Positions 50,618 to 61,694 of a stretch of DNA of 64,000 nt are shown here, piece by piece. The notes under the pieces were generated by a model. The model searched no databases and had not been told where the DNA came from. It saw only the letters and a list, made by a program, of their open reading frames with translations. Within the stretch, counting starts at the first letter, position 1; every line of letters begins with the position of its first letter. The position numbers and the translations under genes are program-made. Origin of the DNA: Actinoplanes xinjiangensis (lineage in GTDB: Bacteria; Actinomycetota; Actinomycetes; Mycobacteriales; Micromonosporaceae); the NCBI RefSeq assembly GCF_003148685.1, contig NZ_QGGR01000021.1, positions 101,419-165,418 of the forward strand, in the 5' to 3' direction.

Positions 50618-52244
50618 CGAACACACCATCACACCGCCGGCCTGGACCCGGTCGCGTCACTGGTCAGCCCTGTCCGGGCACGCCATTGCGGCTTTTCTCC
50701 GTAACCCGATGGCGGCCTTCTTCACTCTCGTCTTTCCGCTGACGTTTCTGGTCATCGTCGCGGCGCTGGTCGGCGACCAACGGACGGAGACCGGCGCACC
50801 GGTCGCCCAGATGCTCATCGCGCCGTTCGCGGTCTTCGGCGTGGCCCAGGCGAGTTTCACCATGCTGGCCGTGGACACGGCGGCCCTGCGCGAGAGCGGT
50901 GTGTTGATGCGGCTGCGCGGCACGCCCGTCTCCGCATCGACGGTGATCGCCGCCCGCATCACCGCGGCGGCGGTCGCCTCGCTGGCCGCGGTACTACTGC
51001 TGACCGCCGCCGGGACCGCTTTCTACGGCGTCGACATCGTCTGGCACAAGGTGCCCGCGCTGGTGGCCACCCTGATTCTCGGGATCGCCTGTCTGGCGGC
51101 TCTCGGATTGGCGTTGACGTCGCTGACCCGTACCGTGCTCGGTGCACAAACCCTGGCCCAGGGCATCCTGATCCCGCTCGCCTTCATCTCCGAGGTTTTC
51201 ATCGTCGGCGCCCGGCTGCCCGATCCGCTCGCCGTGACCGGTTCACTGCTACCGCTCAAACACTTCGCCCGGGCCGCGGCCGAAACGTTCCAGCCCGGTC
51301 CCGGTGCAGGTTTCTCCTTCGGCCATCTCGCCGTCCTGGCGGTGTGGACGGTCGTGGGAACGGTGGTCGCCGTCCGGTGGTTCGGCTGGAGCCCACGCGG
51401 GACCACCGGGCCGCCCTCCTCAACCGGGACAATCGCGCCGGCGCCGGTGGCAACCCTTTCGGAGCCGCGGCTGACCGGCCCGGTCAGCGGCCTTGCGCTG
51501 CTCGCCGGGCAGGTTCACTACGCGCTGCTCGGCCTGCGCCGTGACCTGCTGTCGGTGTTCTTCACCGTGGTGTTTCCCGCCGTTCTGCTCGTTCTCTTCC
51601 CGTCGGTGTTCGGTGATACCTCGGTGCACGGCGTTCCGGTCGGCCGCTACCTGCTGGCCGGGATGATCACGTACGCGGTCGCCGTCGCCGGTTGGGTCAA
51701 TTTGCCGGAGAGCATGGCGGGCGCCCGGGCCGCCGGGATTCTGAAACGGCTGCGCGGGACCCCGCTTCCCTACGCCTACCACGTCGCCGGGCGAGTGCTC
51801 TCCGCTCTGATCACCGCAGTGGCATCAACCCTGCTGTTGAGTGTCCTGGCGGCCGCGATGTTCGGAGTACGGCTCCGCCCGCCCTCGGTGCTGATGCTGG
51901 CGGTCGCGGTGGTAGCCGGAGGTTGCTGTTTCGCGGCGCTCGGCCTGGCCCTGGTCGCGGTCCTGCCCTTGGCCCGGTCCGTCGTCGCCGTCACGCTCGG
52001 GACGCTGCTGCCGCTGTGCTTCGTCTCCGAAGTCTTCGTCGCCGGTCAGGCGACCATGCCGTCCTGGCTCGCGGCGATCGCCGACGTCTTCCCGCTGCGG
52101 CATCTGCTGACGGTCGTGCTGGCCGCCACCGAACCGGACACCGCAGCCTTGGCGACGGTGTGGCCCCACCTGGGCGTCATCGCTGCCTGGACCGTGGCGG
52201 CCGCCGCCGTGGTGCTGGTCCGCGCACAGCGACCCACCTCCTGA
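50607..52244 (+). CDS. Fused double ABC-2 permease
   Basis: About 545 residues made of two homologous ABC-2 (DrrB-like) permease halves in one chain. Half 1 (about 1-265) starts HWSALSGHAIAAFLRNPMAA and ends FISEVFIVGARLPDPLAV; half 2 (about 295-545) has HYALLGLRRDLLSVFFTVVF and FVSEVFVAGQATMPSWLAAI. The linker is Pro/Thr-rich (RGTTGPPSSTGTIAPAPVAT). Normally two separate six-helix subunits form the pore, so this is probably a self-contained dimer paired with the ATPase upstream. Substrate unknown. Confidence 0.92.
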   Translation: MTVDEHTITPPAWTRSRHWSALSGHAIAAFLRNPMAAFFTLVFPLTFLVIVAALVGDQRTETGAPVAQMLIAPFAVFGVAQASFTMLAVDTAALRESGVLMRLRGTPVSASTVIAARITAAAVASLAAVLLLTAAGTAFYGVDIVWHKVPALVATLILGIACLAALGLALTSLTRTVLGAQTLAQGILIPLAFISEVFIVGARLPDPLAVTGSLLPLKHFARAAAETFQPGPGAGFSFGHLAVLAVWTVVGTVVAVRWFGWSPRGTTGPPSSTGTIAPAPVATLSEPRLTGPVSGLALLAGQVHYALLGLRRDLLSVFFTVVFPAVLLVLFPSVFGDTSVHGVPVGRYLLAGMITYAVAVAGWVNLPESMAGARAAGILKRLRGTPLPYAYHVAGRVLSALITAVASTLLLSVLAAAMFGVRLRPPSVLMLAVAVVAGGCCFAALGLALVAVLPLARSVVAVTLGTLLPLCFVSEVFVAGQATMPSWLAAIADVFPLRHLLTVVLAATEPDTAALATVWPHLGVIAAWTVAAAAVVLVRAQRPTS

Positions 52245-52271
52245 CCGGCGCGGGCCGCACGGACTTGGACT

Positions 52272-52723
52272 TCAAGAGGCGCCGGACCGGCGGCTGATCT
52301 GGAACACCGGATAGTCGGCGGCGATCGCCTCGAAATCCACCAACGGCGTGTGCGGGGCGACCGGGACATGGGGCCCGGGCACCCCGGGCAGCCGCCACGA
52401 ACCGCCGCAGGATCGGCGAGCGCTCAACCACCTCGACCTCGGTCAGGTGAACCAGTTCGCGGGTGCCGTGCGTCAACACGGCGGCTCCGTGGGCGGCGCG
52501 GACATTGGCGACCCGCTTCGCCTGCCTGCCGAGATCGCCACCAGATATCGCTCACCCTGGTGGACGGTGACGAACAGCGGGCGCGTGACGGGTTGTCCAC
52601 TGCGCGGCTGATGGCCTCCAGGGTGACCCACGTGCTCGGGCCCAGGCGACCGGATGCGAACTGCACGGCGGAGTGGCGATTGAGAAGGCGAGCCAGGCGG
52701 TTGAGTCGGCCGCCGGCATACAT
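52272..52723 (-). pseudogene. Deazaflavin-dependent nitroreductase (Ddn family) gene with several frameshifts
   Basis: Pieces in three frames line up to one small split-barrel protein: RLNRLARLLNRHSAVQFASG with RLGPSTWVTLE, then SGQPVTRPLFVTVHQGERYL, then VANVRAAHGAAVLTHGTREL with VHLTEVEVVERSPILRRFV, then VDFEAIAADYPVFQISRRSG and stop (TGA 52272-52274). At least three shifts are needed to join them. The intact family uses cofactor F420. No upstream box noted. Confidence 0.72.
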
Positions 52724-52757
52724 TCAGCCCCGGAAGCGTGCACCGGCTCTCACGACG

Positions 52758-53225
52758 TCACGCCGGGAAGGCGTAGAACTCGACCAGCCGGTGGCGGGCT
52801 GCTTGCAGGCGTTCGGCCGCGACATCCAGGAGCCGGGCGTCGAGCTCGCGGCCGAGTACCGCATCGTCGGCCATCAGAGCGCGCACCCGTGTGGCGTCGA
52901 ACTCCACAGCGCGGGCATCCTCGGCCACGACGGCGCCGAACCGCCAGCGATACGGCGGCCGCGACCAGGACCAGCCGAGAACCGTCTCGGGACCGATCCG
53001 TTCGACGACGATGTCGCCGCGCCCGGGAACGTGAAGGTCGACCGCCACCACGCCGCCGCACAGCAACCAGAACCGGTCGGCGGCGGCATCCTCGCGGAAC
53101 AGCCGCCGCCCGGCCGGTAGGTGGACCGGCCGTCCCGCCATTGCCATCCGCCGCAGCCATACGGCCGGGAAGTCGGCGATGAAAACGTGCATGGCGAGCT
53201 GGTCGAAGACACTCATAGACGTCAT
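52758..53225 (-). CDS. Stand-alone cyclic-nucleotide-binding-type protein
   Basis: About 155 residues: VFIADFPAVWLRRMAMAGRP, HLPAGRRLFREDAAADRFWL, LCGGVVAVDLHVPGRGDIVV, RIGPETVLGWSWSRPPYRWR. It has the Crp-type beta-roll and one following helix, but ends (HRLVEFYAFPA) before any DNA-binding domain. The Arg of the phosphate-binding cassette is not obvious, so the ligand may not be a cyclic nucleotide. ATG 53223-53225 has GAGGAA upstream. Comparable single-domain proteins occur in DosR-type clusters. Confidence 0.82.
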   Translation of the reverse strand: MTSMSVFDQLAMHVFIADFPAVWLRRMAMAGRPVHLPAGRRLFREDAAADRFWLLCGGVVAVDLHVPGRGDIVVERIGPETVLGWSWSRPPYRWRFGAVVAEDARAVEFDATRVRALMADDAVLGRELDARLLDVAAERLQAARHRLVEFYAFPA

Positions 53226-53277
53226 GTGATCATTCCTCAGAGTCGCCTTCTGTACGGTTCCGGGTTCCATTGCGGGG

Positions 53278-53487
53278 TCAGGCGACGCCGAAGATGGTGC
53301 CGGCGCTGAGGATCTCGCGATCGTCGTTGTCGAACCGGAGCGAGTCGACGACCCCCACCACGCCGGGGACCTGGCGGACGAATCGCACCGATCGGTCGGC
53401 TGTCGATCGGTGGCCGACCCGGCCAGTGAGGGTCACCACGCCTTCCCGTACCCCAGCGGTCGCCGGATCCCCGTCGGCCTCATCGCC
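53278..53487 (-). pseudogene. BON-domain remnant of a third CBS-BON gene
   Basis: The last 69 codons before TGA 53278 read REGVVTLTGRVGHRSTADRS and PGVVGVVDSLRFDNDDREIL, matching the BON end of the CBS-BON proteins (RGVVTLYGQVDRWSTKVLLA and PGVVEVVDDVNFAFDDHKLV). The upstream frame is Arg/Pro/Ser-rich and shows no CBS motif; the two CBS domains have been lost. Confidence 0.6.
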
Positions 53488-53700
53488 GACAAGGCACTGG
53501 CACCCGGCTGACCTGGCGGGTTCCCACCGGCGGATAGAAGAGGACTTCCGGCCCTGCCAGGCCGGCGGCACCGGCCCGCACGATGGACCAGGGGCGGCAG
53601 GCCCGGCACCTGTCGTGATGCCATCGGCGCAGGCCTGATGACATAGACGGCTGCCAGGATGCGGCCGCGCCGTCACTGTCAAGGGGGCAGGTGATCCGTC

Positions 53701-54564
53701 ATGGGCTACTCGATCGGCGTCGGCATCGGCGGGTCCGGTGGGTCGCCGGCGTTGGCGTGGGCCGTCGAACAGGCCGAGTGGACCAATACGCCTCTCGTGC
53801 TCGTGCATGTTTGTACGCCCGGCTCGCCGCTGGAGCACCTCACCGGCGTACCCGCACCGGCGGAGTTGGAACTCATCGATCCACCTCTCGCCCGCGCGTA
53901 CGCGAAGACCCGAGCACGTGTCGGTGGGCGACGTGTCTCCCTGCGGATCTTCGGCGGCGATCCGTCGGACCGGCTGGTCGATGCGTCAGCGGGCGTCCGG
54001 CTCCTGGTGATAGGCGCCGGTGCAGGCGGCCGGACGGTACGGCGGGTGCTCCGGCAAGCGCACTGTCCGGTAGTGGTGGCCCGTGCCGCACCGCCGCCGG
54101 CGCCCAGGGCCCTGTTCGGCGGACACGTGGTGATCGGAGTGGACGGCAGCTCGGCGAGCCAGACCGCGATGGAGTTCGCGGTCCGGTACGCCGCCGAACA
54201 TCGCCTGCCGTTGGCCGCCGTCCACGTCTCCGCGGCGAGCTCTGAAGACTACTTCTACGACGACGTCACGCTGTCCACGCACTTCACCACCGAGCCGGCC
54301 GCTCTGGAACTACTGGCCGACGCGACAGAGCCGTGGGCTGTGAAATGCCCGGCGATACCGATCAGGCGCGCCGTTATGCACGGTCCGGTCGTCGAAGCCC
54401 TTACCCGGGCCGGCGTGGGCGCCCGGCTTCTTGTGGTCGGCGACAAACGCCGCGGCGTGATCGGCCGTGCCCGTACCGGAGACGTACCGCTGGCGGTGGC
54501 GATTGAGGCGTCGTGCCCGGTCGCCGTCGTTCCGGAGCAGCAGCACCAGACTGGCCCGTTGTGA
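53701..54564 (+). CDS. Tandem universal stress protein
   Basis: About 287 residues with two UspA domains. Domain 1: YSIGVGIGGSGGSPALAWAV to RRVLRQAHCPVVVAR, ATP loop weak (IGAGAGGRTVRRVLR). Domain 2: GHVVIGVDGSSASQTAMEFA to LAVAIEASCPVAVVPEQ, loop VVGDKRRGVIGRARTGDVPL. GGGGGCAGG lies before ATG 53701. It starts the rightward group 53.7-56.8 kb. No clear DevR-type box was found just upstream. Confidence 0.9.
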   Translation: MGYSIGVGIGGSGGSPALAWAVEQAEWTNTPLVLVHVCTPGSPLEHLTGVPAPAELELIDPPLARAYAKTRARVGGRRVSLRIFGGDPSDRLVDASAGVRLLVIGAGAGGRTVRRVLRQAHCPVVVARAAPPPAPRALFGGHVVIGVDGSSASQTAMEFAVRYAAEHRLPLAAVHVSAASSEDYFYDDVTLSTHFTTEPAALELLADATEPWAVKCPAIPIRRAVMHGPVVEALTRAGVGARLLVVGDKRRGVIGRARTGDVPLAVAIEASCPVAVVPEQQHQTGPL

Positions 54565-54642
54565 TGGGCCGGTTTCCGGCGTCGATCCCCACCAGGGCGG
54601 CATGACCCTGGACAACCCGCATCAGTGAAGGAGACAGGAAAC

Positions 54643-54858
54643 ATGACGCATACAACCTGGCGAGGCCTGCCGCGCTGGCAACGAGTGACGACGCTGGTGC
54701 TGGCGCCGGTGGAGGTGGCCTTGACCGTCGTCGCCGCGGTCGACCTGTCACGCCGCCCGGCCGGGCAGATCCGCGGCCCGAAAGCAGTGTGGTGGCCCGC
54801 CCTGTTCGTACAGCCGCTCGGACCGGTGCTGTATCTGGGATGGGGACGTCGAGCCTGA
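54643..54858 (+). CDS. Small PLDc_N-type membrane protein
   Basis: About 71 residues: VTTLVLAPVEVALTVVAAVD as a first helix, DLSRRPAGQIRGPKAVWWPA, and ALFVQPLGPVLYLGWGRR as a second helix. This is the N-terminal cardiolipin-synthase-like (PLDc_N) module standing alone. AAGGAGACAGG precedes ATG 54643. Role unknown. Confidence 0.85.
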   Translation: MTHTTWRGLPRWQRVTTLVLAPVEVALTVVAAVDLSRRPAGQIRGPKAVWWPALFVQPLGPVLYLGWGRRA

Positions 54859-54968
54859 GGTACACCGGCTTGGACCAGGACCTTCGGCATCACCGGGCAT
54901 GACCTGTTGCTCTGCCGATTGATATCGATACAAACCACGATGAAGGGAGAGATGGAGAAGGAGGAGCC

Positions 54969-55850
54969 ATGCGAACTCCCACCATCGTCGTCGCCACCGA
55001 CGGCGCCGCAACAGGTGCGGCAACAGTACGGTGGGCGGCCCGCGAGGCCGCACGCCTGGACATGAATCTTCGTGTCGTGCATGTCCTGGACTGGGACTGG
55101 AACACCGCCCGCTATGAGTTCGACGGCGGCAGCTTCGAGATGGCCCGCAGCCTCGCCGAAAAGGTGACGGCGGCGGCAGCAGCGATCGCCCGTGCGGTGG
55201 CGCCGCTGGTCGAGGTCACGGAGGTGACCCTGATCGGCAATCCGGCCGCACGGCTGCTCGACGCGGCCGAAACGGCGGAGTTGCTCGTTTTCGGCAGCCG
55301 AGGACACGGCGGCTTCGCCGGGCTGCTACTCGGCGGGGTCAGTCAGCGGCTCGCCACCCACGCCCCATGCCCGGTGATCGTCGTGCGAGGACGCGCCGAC
55401 GCCACCGAAGGACCGATAGCCGTCGGCGTCGACGACTCCGACATCACCGAACACGTACTCTCCACAGCGTTCGCCGCCGCGGCAGGCCGCGGCACCGGCC
55501 TGGTCGCGGTCCGCACCTATCTACCGGCCGTGCCGCTGTACTACGGCTATGCCGTTCCAGCAGCCACGATCGCCACCCCGGAGCAGGACACCGCCGAACG
55601 CGCCCGCCTGGAGGAGCAGCTCGCCCCGTGGCGGGTCAAGTACCCGGACGTCTCTGTCGAAACTGTGGTGTCGCACGACAGTGCGGCCGGTGTGCTGGTC
55701 GGCATCTCGCACGGCACGCAGTTGGTCGTGGTCGGCAGCCGCGGCCACGGCGTGATCGTCGGTTCCATGCTCGGCTCGACCGGGCTGCAACTACTGCACC
55801 ACGCTGACTGCCCCGTCTACGTGGACCGTCCGCGCAAGGAACATCGGTGA
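54969..55850 (+). CDS. Tandem universal stress protein
   Basis: About 293 residues. Domain 1 TPTIVVATDGAATGAATVRW to LGGVSQRLATHAPCPVIVVR with loop VFGSRGHGGFAGLLLGGVS; domain 2 EGPIAVGVDDSDITEHVLST to GSTGLQLLHHADCPVYVDRP with loop VVGSRGHGVIVGSMLGS. Both ATP loops look intact. GGAGAAGGAGG precedes ATG 54969. A weak box-like sequence, AGGACCTTCGGCAT, lies at 54877-54890. Its end overlaps the next gene by four bases. Confidence 0.93.
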   Translation: MRTPTIVVATDGAATGAATVRWAAREAARLDMNLRVVHVLDWDWNTARYEFDGGSFEMARSLAEKVTAAAAAIARAVAPLVEVTEVTLIGNPAARLLDAAETAELLVFGSRGHGGFAGLLLGGVSQRLATHAPCPVIVVRGRADATEGPIAVGVDDSDITEHVLSTAFAAAAGRGTGLVAVRTYLPAVPLYYGYAVPAATIATPEQDTAERARLEEQLAPWRVKYPDVSVETVVSHDSAAGVLVGISHGTQLVVVGSRGHGVIVGSMLGSTGLQLLHHADCPVYVDRPRKEHR

Positions 55851-56821
55851 CCTTCCAGGATCCCCCGGCGGTTCCCGCGACCGTGGACGCTCTGACCGTG
55901 GACGGTGGGATCGTCTCGATCCGTCCGATCACCTCGCGCGACCGCCGGGCCATCACCAGGCTGTATGCCGATGCGTCACCGGAGAACCTGCGCTTACGGT
56001 TCTTAGCCCTCCCCGGCTCCGCCACCCTGGCCGCCGAGAGCGATCGGCTGTGCCGCCCGGAGTCGGACGGGTTCCTGGCACTGCTGGCCTACGAGGACGA
56101 CCGCCTGGTCGGGGTCGCGTCCTGCGAAAGGCTCGGTGACCTGCCGCGCGCGGAGTTCGCCGTCTTCATCGCCGACCGCGACCACGGGCGCGGCATTGGC
56201 ACCCTGCTGCTGGAACACCTCACCGCCCGGGCGCACCGCCTGGGAATCACCGAGCTCGTCGTCGGCGCCGACCACAGCCCCGGCCGTCAGGCCTTGCACG
56301 CACTGCTAACGTGCGGGTTCACCGGTCGCCTCTATCCGATCAGCCGGGCGGGCGCCCCCCTCGATGGCCAGGGCACCTCTCGTAGCCTGCGCGATCTACC
56401 GGAACCGGTGGATCTACTGGTCATCGCCATACCCTCTGACCAGGTCGCCGACGTGCTCGCCGACGGCGCGGCCGCCGGGGCCTGGGCCTGGGCGGCGATC
56501 CTGCTGAGCTCGGGCCTCGGCGAAGCAGGCGCCGCCGGCCGGCAGCGGCTCGCCGCCGTGCCACGACTGGCCCGATCCCACGGCATCCGGCTGGTCGGCC
56601 CGAACAGTCTCGGTGTCGTCAACACCGATCCGCGCGTACGCCTCGATGCATGCGCGGTCCCGGTTCTCTCCCGCCGGCCGGTGGGCTGGGCGTTGCGGCA
56701 CAGTCCTCGGCGACGGCCATCGCCGTTCTGGAGACTCCCCGAGCAGATGCGCCACGCGCCGAATCGCGTCGCTTACCGCCATCACCGCCTCGGGGTCCTA
56801 CTGTTCAGTTCGGCGCCGTAG
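55847..56821 (+). pseudogene. GNAT / acyl-CoA-synthetase-type fusion gene, truncated and frameshifted
   Basis: GTG 55847 overlaps the USP stop. A full GNAT domain comes first (SIRPITSRDRRAITRLYADA, AEFAVFIADRDHGRGIGTLL), then the start of the CoA-binding domain of NDP-forming acyl-CoA synthetases (VDLLVIAIPSDQVADVLADG, ILLSSGLGEAGAAGRQRLAA, GIRLVGPNSLGVVNTDP). After VRLDACAVPVLS the similarity moves to another frame (SPAGGLGVAAQSSATAIAVL), and the remaining 500-odd residues of a normal protein are gone. The GNAT part might still be made. Intact relatives are protein lysine acetyltransferases or acetate-CoA ligases. Confidence 0.7.
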
Positions 56822-56936
56822 TACGAGTAGTCCCGAAGACCCGCGGGATCGCAGAAGCCGACATCACGCAGGTCCAGTTCGACGCAGTGTGGGCGCTGGG
56901 CGCGAAAGGCCTCGCTCAGCCGGCAACAGCCGGTGT

Positions 56937-57872
56937 TCAAGGCGCCATCTCAGGATCACCGCCCCGGGCCGCCGGCAACGGAGCGCTGCAAAGCGGGTCG
57001 CTGCGTTCGCGGGGCAGCGTCCGGGATCGCGGAACGGCCGGGACGAGAAGGACCGGGCAGAGCCGACGGCCGGTGGACACGACGCCACTGGACCGGTAAA
57101 TGGCCTCGACCGCCCAGCCTTTGTGCCCCATTCCGGCCACGAGCAGGCGGCCACGCCAGGCTGCCTGCTCCACGGTGTAGGCGATCTCGGCCTCACTGAT
57201 GAGCAGTCGAGTGACCGGGACACGCGGCCGTGCGGAGCCGCACGCGTTCAGCGCCGCGTCCAGTCGGCTTTCGGCCGCGGCCCGGTCGACGTCGCGGCTG
57301 GCGGCACCACGCCCCGGGGTCCATACGTGAACCGCAGTCAGCGTTCCACCCGCATACGCCGCCGCTTGATAGGCCTGTACCAGGGTTGTGACGGGTCCAC
57401 CGGACACAGCGACGATCACGGGTCCCCGGGAGGGAACCCGCCCCCGGCTGACGAGCAGGGGGCAGACGCTGTGGTGCGCCAGATAGGCAGCGGTGGACCC
57501 CCATCCGTGGTGGACCGACGTATCGTCGCGGTGTCCGACCACCAGCAGGCATGCACGAGCGGACCATCTCAGCAGCGCTTCAGCCGCGCCCTCGTCCATC
57601 AGCGCGGGCACGACCGTCAGGTTCGGTTCCGTCTGCCGTGCCCGGCGGGTGGCGAGGTCGAGAAGGCGAACGCTCTCGGCCAGGTCCGGTACGGTCACCC
57701 GAGACTTCGGGGCCTCGAAGTGCCGGCCCGGCCAGGCGTGCGCGACCACCAGCGGCACACAGCGGTGCGCGGCTTCGGCGGCGGCAAGATCGACGGCTTG
57801 CAGTGCGGCGGACGTGCCGTCGACGCCCACCACCACGGGCAGCTTCTCCTGAACCGGCACGATGCTGTTCAT
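56937..57872 (-). CDS. Tandem universal stress protein, paralogue of 19500-20387
   Basis: About 311 residues. EKLPVVVGVDGTSAALQAVD, LVVAHAWPGRHFEAPKSRVT, VHHGWGSTAAYLAHHSVCPL, then domain 2 GPVIVAVSGGPVTTLVQAYQ, LLVAGMGHKGWAVEAIYRSS and RRLCPVLLVPAVP. Shared features with the protein at 19500-20387 extend over the whole length. A Pro/Arg-rich tail overlaps the decayed synthetase region. A DevR-type box lies 59 bases before ATG 57870-57872. Confidence 0.9.
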   Translation of the reverse strand: MNSIVPVQEKLPVVVGVDGTSAALQAVDLAAAEAAHRCVPLVVAHAWPGRHFEAPKSRVTVPDLAESVRLLDLATRRARQTEPNLTVVPALMDEGAAEALLRWSARACLLVVGHRDDTSVHHGWGSTAAYLAHHSVCPLLVSRGRVPSRGPVIVAVSGGPVTTLVQAYQAAAYAGGTLTAVHVWTPGRGAASRDVDRAAAESRLDAALNACGSARPRVPVTRLLISEAEIAYTVEQAAWRGRLLVAGMGHKGWAVEAIYRSSGVVSTGRRLCPVLLVPAVPRSRTLPRERSDPLCSAPLPAARGGDPEMAP

Positions 57873-57930
57873 AGTCGAACGCTAAACCGCCCCGGGTCCA
57901 CCACATCACTGCCGACAGGCCGTACCCGGC

Positions 57931-57944
57931 AGTCCGTTGGCCCC
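57931..57944 (-). promoter_or_regulatory. DevR-type box before the 56937-57872 USP gene
   Basis: AGTCCGTTGGCCCC, two mismatches but with the conserved CCGTTGG core, 59-72 bases before the leftward start. Confidence 0.5.
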
Positions 57945-57969
57945 GCGGCACTGATCTTGTGAAGCGGTC

Positions 57970-57983
57970 AGGACTTGTGACCC
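57970..57983. promoter_or_regulatory. DevR-type box in the USP/P-type ATPase divergent region
   Basis: AGGACTTGTGACCC, one mismatch, 98-111 bases before the USP start (minus). It resembles the site at 20708, which also lies beside a USP gene. Confidence 0.5.
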
Positions 57984-58223
57984 TGTTCAGGGGTGCGAAG
58001 TCGCACCAGGCTTGTCCTCAGGCATCCACCAGGCCGAACCCGATTCCCACTTCGGCCGGGCGAGATGACAGCGTGGCCGTCGAGCCACCAGACCCCCATG
58101 GTCAAAACGGGCACCGGCCGGCGCCGGGCACGGCATCGGTCAGGTGAACGCCGCACCCATCCGCATGAGCGGCCCTGCCATCCCTCGCGCCCGTCAGCGT
58201 GATTGTTATCGCGGTCGTATTCA

Positions 58224-58237
58224 GGGCCGTTGGCCCT
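58224..58237 (+). promoter_or_regulatory. DevR-type box before the P-type ATPase
   Basis: GGGCCGTTGGCCCT, one mismatch, 78-91 bases before ATG 58315. Confidence 0.62.
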
Positions 58238-58314
58238 ACTCGACCCGGACACCACCCGCACAAGCTGAAGGTGCGGCGGCCGACACCCCGGCTGCCGCAG
58301 CGGGAAGGTTGACG

Positions 58315-60885
<2,571 letters not shown>

Positions 60886-60975
60886 ACATCGATTGCGATC
60901 GAATGGAGGGGAGAGCGGTCGGCCCGCGCGACGTACCTCCCGTGCGCCGCACGGATCGGAAGGGAGCGCCGCACC

Positions 60976-61508
60976 GTGAACAACACCATCATCATCGGAT
61001 ACGACGGATCACCCGACGCCCGCACCGCCCTGACCTGGGCCCTAGACGAGGCAGCCCGGACACTCGCGCCGGCGGAGATCGTCTACGCGGACCAGTGGCC
61101 GATCTGGGAGCCGGCAGCGAGTTTGGTGTACTGGGCTTCGCTGCCCAGCAGGCGACGGCCCGCAACGTAGCGTTGCGAGTGATCCGGGCCTGGGCGCCGG
61201 TGACCGGCCTGTGGGCGGAGACGCCCATGGCCTCCGGCACGGTGACAACCGAGGAGCAGGAACCCTTCGACACTCTGGTCACCGAGATCCGCGCCACGTT
61301 CCCTGAACTCTTGATCGAGGCAGAGGCGACGGTCGGGCATCCAGCGGCCGAACTGGCGCTGGCCAGCGCCACGGCGCAACTGCTGGTGGTCGGCAGCCGG
61401 GGACGCGGCGCAATCCGCGGCATGCTGCTCGGCTCGGTAAGCCAGCACCTACTGCGTTACTCCGCCTGTCCCATCGCCGTCGTCCACCAGACGCCCGCGC
61501 AGAGTTGA
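60976..61508 (+). pseudogene. Chimeric universal stress protein gene formed by a deletion
   Basis: GTG 60976 with AGGGAG upstream gives TIIIGYDGSPDARTALTWAL, DEAARTLAPAEIVYADQWPI, like the USP at 20824. Near 61125 the frame is lost, and the next frame reads GVLGFAAQQATARNVALRVI, RAWAPVTGLWAETP, LLVVGSRGRGAIRGMLLGSV and HLLRYSACPIAVVHQ, like the USP at 32928-33379 from its residue 20 onward. The second half therefore repeats parts of the fold already passed. It looks like two neighbouring USP genes fused out of frame by a deletion of more than one domain. Confidence 0.72.
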
Positions 61509-61694
61509 GGATGGCGGCGGTCATGGCTAAGGCACCGTTGGTCCGAGGCCGGTAGGTGAGCACCGCTCGTGACGATGGACGCCGTACCCGACCGGTTGGG
61601 CCCGAACCCCATCGACCGGTCCGGGTACGGCACCTCCGTCGATGTGGAGCCCGCCGGGGTGCACCGCGTTGGCCCGACATCCAGGCTGTTGTGT

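Noticed and set aside
61536..61555. Box-like CACCGTTGGTCCGAG after the chimeric USP gene
   Set aside because: Only the CCGTTGGTCC core matches and no gene start follows on either strand at a fitting distance.
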